A stretch of 35,960 nucleotides of DNA from an uncultured Bacteroides sp. (lineage in GTDB: Bacteria; Bacteroidota; Bacteroidia; Bacteroidales; Bacteroidaceae): assembly GCA_905203765.1 (NCBI GenBank), contig CAJKXC010000021.1, forward strand, positions 1 through 35,960, in the 5' to 3' direction. This document shows positions 33,329 through 35,960 of the stretch, in pieces; position 1 is the first letter of the stretch; each line of letters starts with the position of its first letter. A program made the translations under genes and the position numbers. The notes under the pieces were generated by a model. That model had not been told where the DNA came from, did not search any database, and saw only the letters and a program-made list of their open reading frames with translations.

Positions 33329-35960
33329 TTATTTTACAAACAAGGCAGAAGCAGGAATCGGTGCCAGTCCCTTCGCAGAAGGAAGCTTCCATGCCCAACT
33401 TAAATGTTCCCCTTCATAATCCTCGAAATAATAAAGTGTATAAGGATGAAATCCTTTTTTCAGAGCAATCAGTCCCGTTGCGGGAATAGCCGCATGAGAA
33501 CCGTCATTATTCACCACCAGTTCATTGTCGATATACAAGACACTGCCGTCATCCGAGCGCGTCTGGAAAGTGTAGACTCCATCCTCAGGAACATTAATCA
33601 AGCCAGAGAATATGTAACCGAAATGATCTTCCTGTCTGGCTCCTTTAATGGATGGTTCCGGCAGAATACCCGTTTCCACCAATGGGCTTTTCTCTACATC
33701 CGCCACTTTTTGATACATTCCTTCATAATATTTATAGGATGTACCGTTTTGTGTGGGATGTACCTGAAGCGCAGCTTTCAATTCAGCCTTAGTAGCCATA
33801 ATAGACAAAGTTCTGCTTGGACGGAAACTGTCTTTGAACCCTTTGGCCTTTATCTGCGTTGTCTTGTCCAGTTCGAATGGTTGCTCATAGAGCGAAGACG
33901 TCTCAGTCGGTTCACTACCATCCAACGTATATCGGATAACTGCACCCTCAGTTGCCGTGGCAAGGGTAACGGTTGTCTTATCCATAAACAAGTTCAAATC
34001 TCTGTCTATATAAGGAATGGACACTACATTCTCGCGGGTATAAGAATAAGGAGAAGCCTCTTCTGAAATACCTCTCGCTTTATTCGGCTTGTCGGATAAG
34101 GTAAAGCGAAGCTCACCACCTTCCATCAGTTGCTCATAAGTAATGAAGTTAGTATCTATCTGCTTTCCATTCAATTCAACCTTACTGATATAGATATTTT
34201 TCTTCGGGTTATTGGCAAGAATAGTGAGTGTCTTTCCGCCCGCCAATGTCACGACAGCTTTCTCGAACAAAGGACTGGTCAGGGTAAATTCATTGCTACC
34301 GGGACATACTGAGTACAATCCCAGGCTGGACAATATATACCATGCAGACATCTGTCCACAGTCTTCGTTACCAATGACACCCTCCGGAGTGGGTTGATAC
34401 ATTTCGTGCAGCAACCGGCGTGTCATTTCCTGAGTTTTCCACGGTTGGCCTACATAATCATATAAATAAGCGATATGATGGCTCGGTTCGTTACCATGCA
34501 CATACTGGCCTATCAGACCGGTAATATCAACAAGGTCACCATCGACCTCCGATTCTACCGTAAATATAGAGTCGAGTGCAGCAACAAACTCCTCTTTACC
34601 ACCGAACAGTTGCACCATCCCATATACATCATGAGGCACAAAGAAGCGATATTGCCAGGCAGTAGCTTCGGTATAGGCACGACCTATTTCAACAGGATTG
34701 AAAGGAGTCTCCCAATTGCCATCCATCCGTTTGGGACGGAAGAATTTCGTAGAACCGTCGAATACATTGATATAGTTCTGAGAACGTTCGATGTACTTTT
34801 GGTAAACATCCTCTTTTCCCATCGCTTGTGCCATACGTGCGATGCACCAATCATCGTAAGCGAATTCCAGCAGGCAAGATATGGATTCCTTTTTAATATT
34901 CGAAGGGATAAATCCGTATTTTATATAGTAATCCGCTCCCTTTTTATTCTTTTCAGACGATACGACCATGGCATTCAATGCTTTCTCCGCATCGAAGCCT
35001 CTGATACCTTTCAGATAAGCATCGGCAATAACAGAAACCGAGTGGTATCCGATCATCGTGCCCGTCTCTCCGGCAGAAAGCGGCCAGATGGGAAGCTCGC
35101 CCGAAGCATCATAAATATTCAGGTAGGAATTAACCATATTGTTTACCAATGTGGTGTCAATCAGCGTCATCAAGGGATTCCACGCACGGAAAGTATCCCA
35201 AATGGAGAAAGTAGAATACTGCTTTTCACCTTTTGGCAACTGCCCTATCTGCATGTCATGCCGGCGATACTCACCGTTAACGTCGCTCACAACGTTGGGC
35301 ACAACCATAGCGTGATACATAGCGGTATAGAAGTTCTTCAAGTCATCCGTATTGCCCCCTTCTACTGTAATGGCAGAAAGTGCTTGTTCCCAAGCGGAAC
35401 GGGCGGCAGTACGCACGGCATCAAAATTAAAGTCCGCTACTTCAGCTTCCAGGTTTTCACGCGCATTCTCCTCACTGACTATTGACAATCCCACTTTTGC
35501 AACAACAGGTTCGCCATCACTGTCATCAAAGGACAATAGAGCTTGTAAGTCGGTACCGGTCAACTTGGTTTCGGCAGAAATCATTTTCTTATCCTGCACA
35601 AATTCAACAGCCTTGAAAGGCTTTGAGAATTGGGCTACAAAATAAACATATTGATTATCGGTCCATCCTCTGGTTCTACGCATACCTGCAATCTCATTGG
35701 CAGCAGTCTGCTCCAACGTTGCTTCATAGATATATTCGTTATCCAACAAGTGGGCCAGATCTATGATAACAGATGCTTCCTTGCCGGAAGGAAATGTATA
35801 ACGATGTATTCCGACATGCGTGGTTGCGGTCAGTTCAGCCTTTATTCCCTCATCTTTCAGCAATACCGAATAATATCCGGCCGATGCCTTCTCATCTTTA
35901 TGGGAAAAAGCAGCAGGTTGGTAAATATTTTCCGCAGCCAGATCCGGCTTTTGAATAGTG
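33329..35960 (-). CDS. GH92 alpha-mannosidase with CHB_HEX_C and PA14 C-terminal domains (5' end beyond window)
   Basis: The open frame continues to the right edge without a stop or convincing start, so the first part, including the signal peptide, lies outside; 877 codons are visible. The leftward-read opening PAAFSHKDEKASAGYYSVLL and ELTATTHVGIHRYTFP belongs to the GH92 N-terminal beta-domain. Catalytic-domain hallmarks follow: STFSIWDTFRAWNPL, HGNEPSHHIAYLYDY and IGNEDCGQMSAWY (calcium site and acid/base region). The C-terminus adds a chitobiase-type beta-sandwich (about 33740-33990) and a PA14 domain (about 33332-33736). GH92 enzymes are calcium-dependent inverting exo-alpha-mannosidases, mostly alpha-1,2 or 1,3; linkage is not assigned here. 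It is the first visible gene of the seven-gene operon. Confidence 0.94.
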   Translation of the reverse strand, partial: TIQKPDLAAENIYQPAAFSHKDEKASAGYYSVLLKDEGIKAELTATTHVGIHRYTFPSGKEASVIIDLAHLLDNEYIYEATLEQTAANEIAGMRRTRGWTDNQYVYFVAQFSKPFKAVEFVQDKKMISAETKLTGTDLQALLSFDDSDGEPVVAKVGLSIVSEENARENLEAEVADFNFDAVRTAARSAWEQALSAITVEGGNTDDLKNFYTAMYHAMVVPNVVSDVNGEYRRHDMQIGQLPKGEKQYSTFSIWDTFRAWNPLMTLIDTTLVNNMVNSYLNIYDASGELPIWPLSAGETGTMIGYHSVSVIADAYLKGIRGFDAEKALNAMVVSSEKNKKGADYYIKYGFIPSNIKKESISCLLEFAYDDWCIARMAQAMGKEDVYQKYIERSQNYINVFDGSTKFFRPKRMDGNWETPFNPVEIGRAYTEATAWQYRFFVPHDVYGMVQLFGGKEEFVAALDSIFTVESEVDGDLVDITGLIGQYVHGNEPSHHIAYLYDYVGQPWKTQEMTRRLLHEMYQPTPEGVIGNEDCGQMSAWYILSSLGLYSVCPGSNEFTLTSPLFEKAVVTLAGGKTLTILANNPKKNIYISKVELNGKQIDTNFITYEQLMEGGELRFTLSDKPNKARGISEEASPYSYTRENVVSIPYIDRDLNLFMDKTTVTLATATEGAVIRYTLDGSEPTETSSLYEQPFELDKTTQIKAKGFKDSFRPSRTLSIMATKAELKAALQVHPTQNGTSYKYYEGMYQKVADVEKSPLVETGILPEPSIKGARQEDHFGYIFSGLINVPEDGVYTFQTRSDDGSVLYIDNELVVNNDGSHAAIPATGLIALKKGFHPYTLYYFEDYEGEHLSWAWKLPSAKGLAPIPASALFVK

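Noticed and set aside
34475..35485. Plus-strand open frame of 336 codons opposite the GH92 gene
   Set aside because: The minus-strand frame holds all GH92 hallmarks; the plus-strand product has none recognised.

Overview
This window reads as a chromosomal segment of a gut Bacteroides or a close relative in Bacteroidales. The supporting signs are Bacteroidales-type -7 promoter elements (TAnnTTTG) ahead of several genes, an ECF sigma/FecR pair coupled to an outer-membrane receptor with an STN domain, DUF4827, a ComEC without a working metallo-beta-lactamase motif, an RND pump fused to a TolC-like protein, and secreted GH92/GH125/GH20 glycosidases. Species cannot be assigned. I see no rRNA, tRNA, CRISPR array, insertion sequence or phage gene.

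Layout. (1) 88-4176, minus: receptor, ECF sigma factor and FecR-type anti-sigma factor, with overlapping gene ends, forming a cell-surface signalling unit. (2) 4253-5608, minus: a sodium/amino-acid symporter of the AGCS family whose ATG directly follows a strong terminator. (3) 5676-11697, minus: housekeeping genes glmM, a DUF4827 lipoprotein, a DHH phosphoesterase (nrnA-like), comEC and rpe. (4) 11765-18890, minus: a heavy-metal-type RND efflux pump fused to its outer-membrane channel, a lipoprotein adaptor, and a LytS/LytR-type two-component system. (5) 19013-22372, minus: fmt, a ClC channel/antiporter with CBS domains, and a Sua5/TsaC enzyme. (6) 22439-24396, plus: a 4HBT thioesterase that shares a divergent promoter region with tsaC, a 347-bp intergenic region with a 22-bp tandem repeat, and a XylR-type regulator (sugar-sensor domain plus AraC helix-turn-helix). 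(7) 24390-35960, minus: seven tightly spaced secreted hydrolases, namely GH92 mannosidase (5' end outside the window), an EEP-family phosphodiesterase, an alkaline phosphatase, a GH63/trehalase-like glycosidase, a GH125 mannosidase, a GH20 hexosaminidase and a calcineurin-like phosphatase.

How it works together. Region 7 is the main accessory system. Three phosphoesterases of different folds are interleaved with alpha-mannosidases, a hexosaminidase and a probable glucosidase, which fits stepwise trimming of a phosphorylated, mannose-rich glycan such as yeast phosphomannan or a high-mannose N-glycan. Two of the enzymes end in closely similar PA14 domains. No SusC/SusD pair is visible, though one may lie beyond the right edge. 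The XylR-type regulator converges on this operon and overlaps its last gene by 7 bp. Region 4 looks like a stress or metal-response module placed inside a same-strand housekeeping block. The sigma/FecR genes are clearly more G+C-rich (hand counts of about 63-65% on sample lines) than most of the window.
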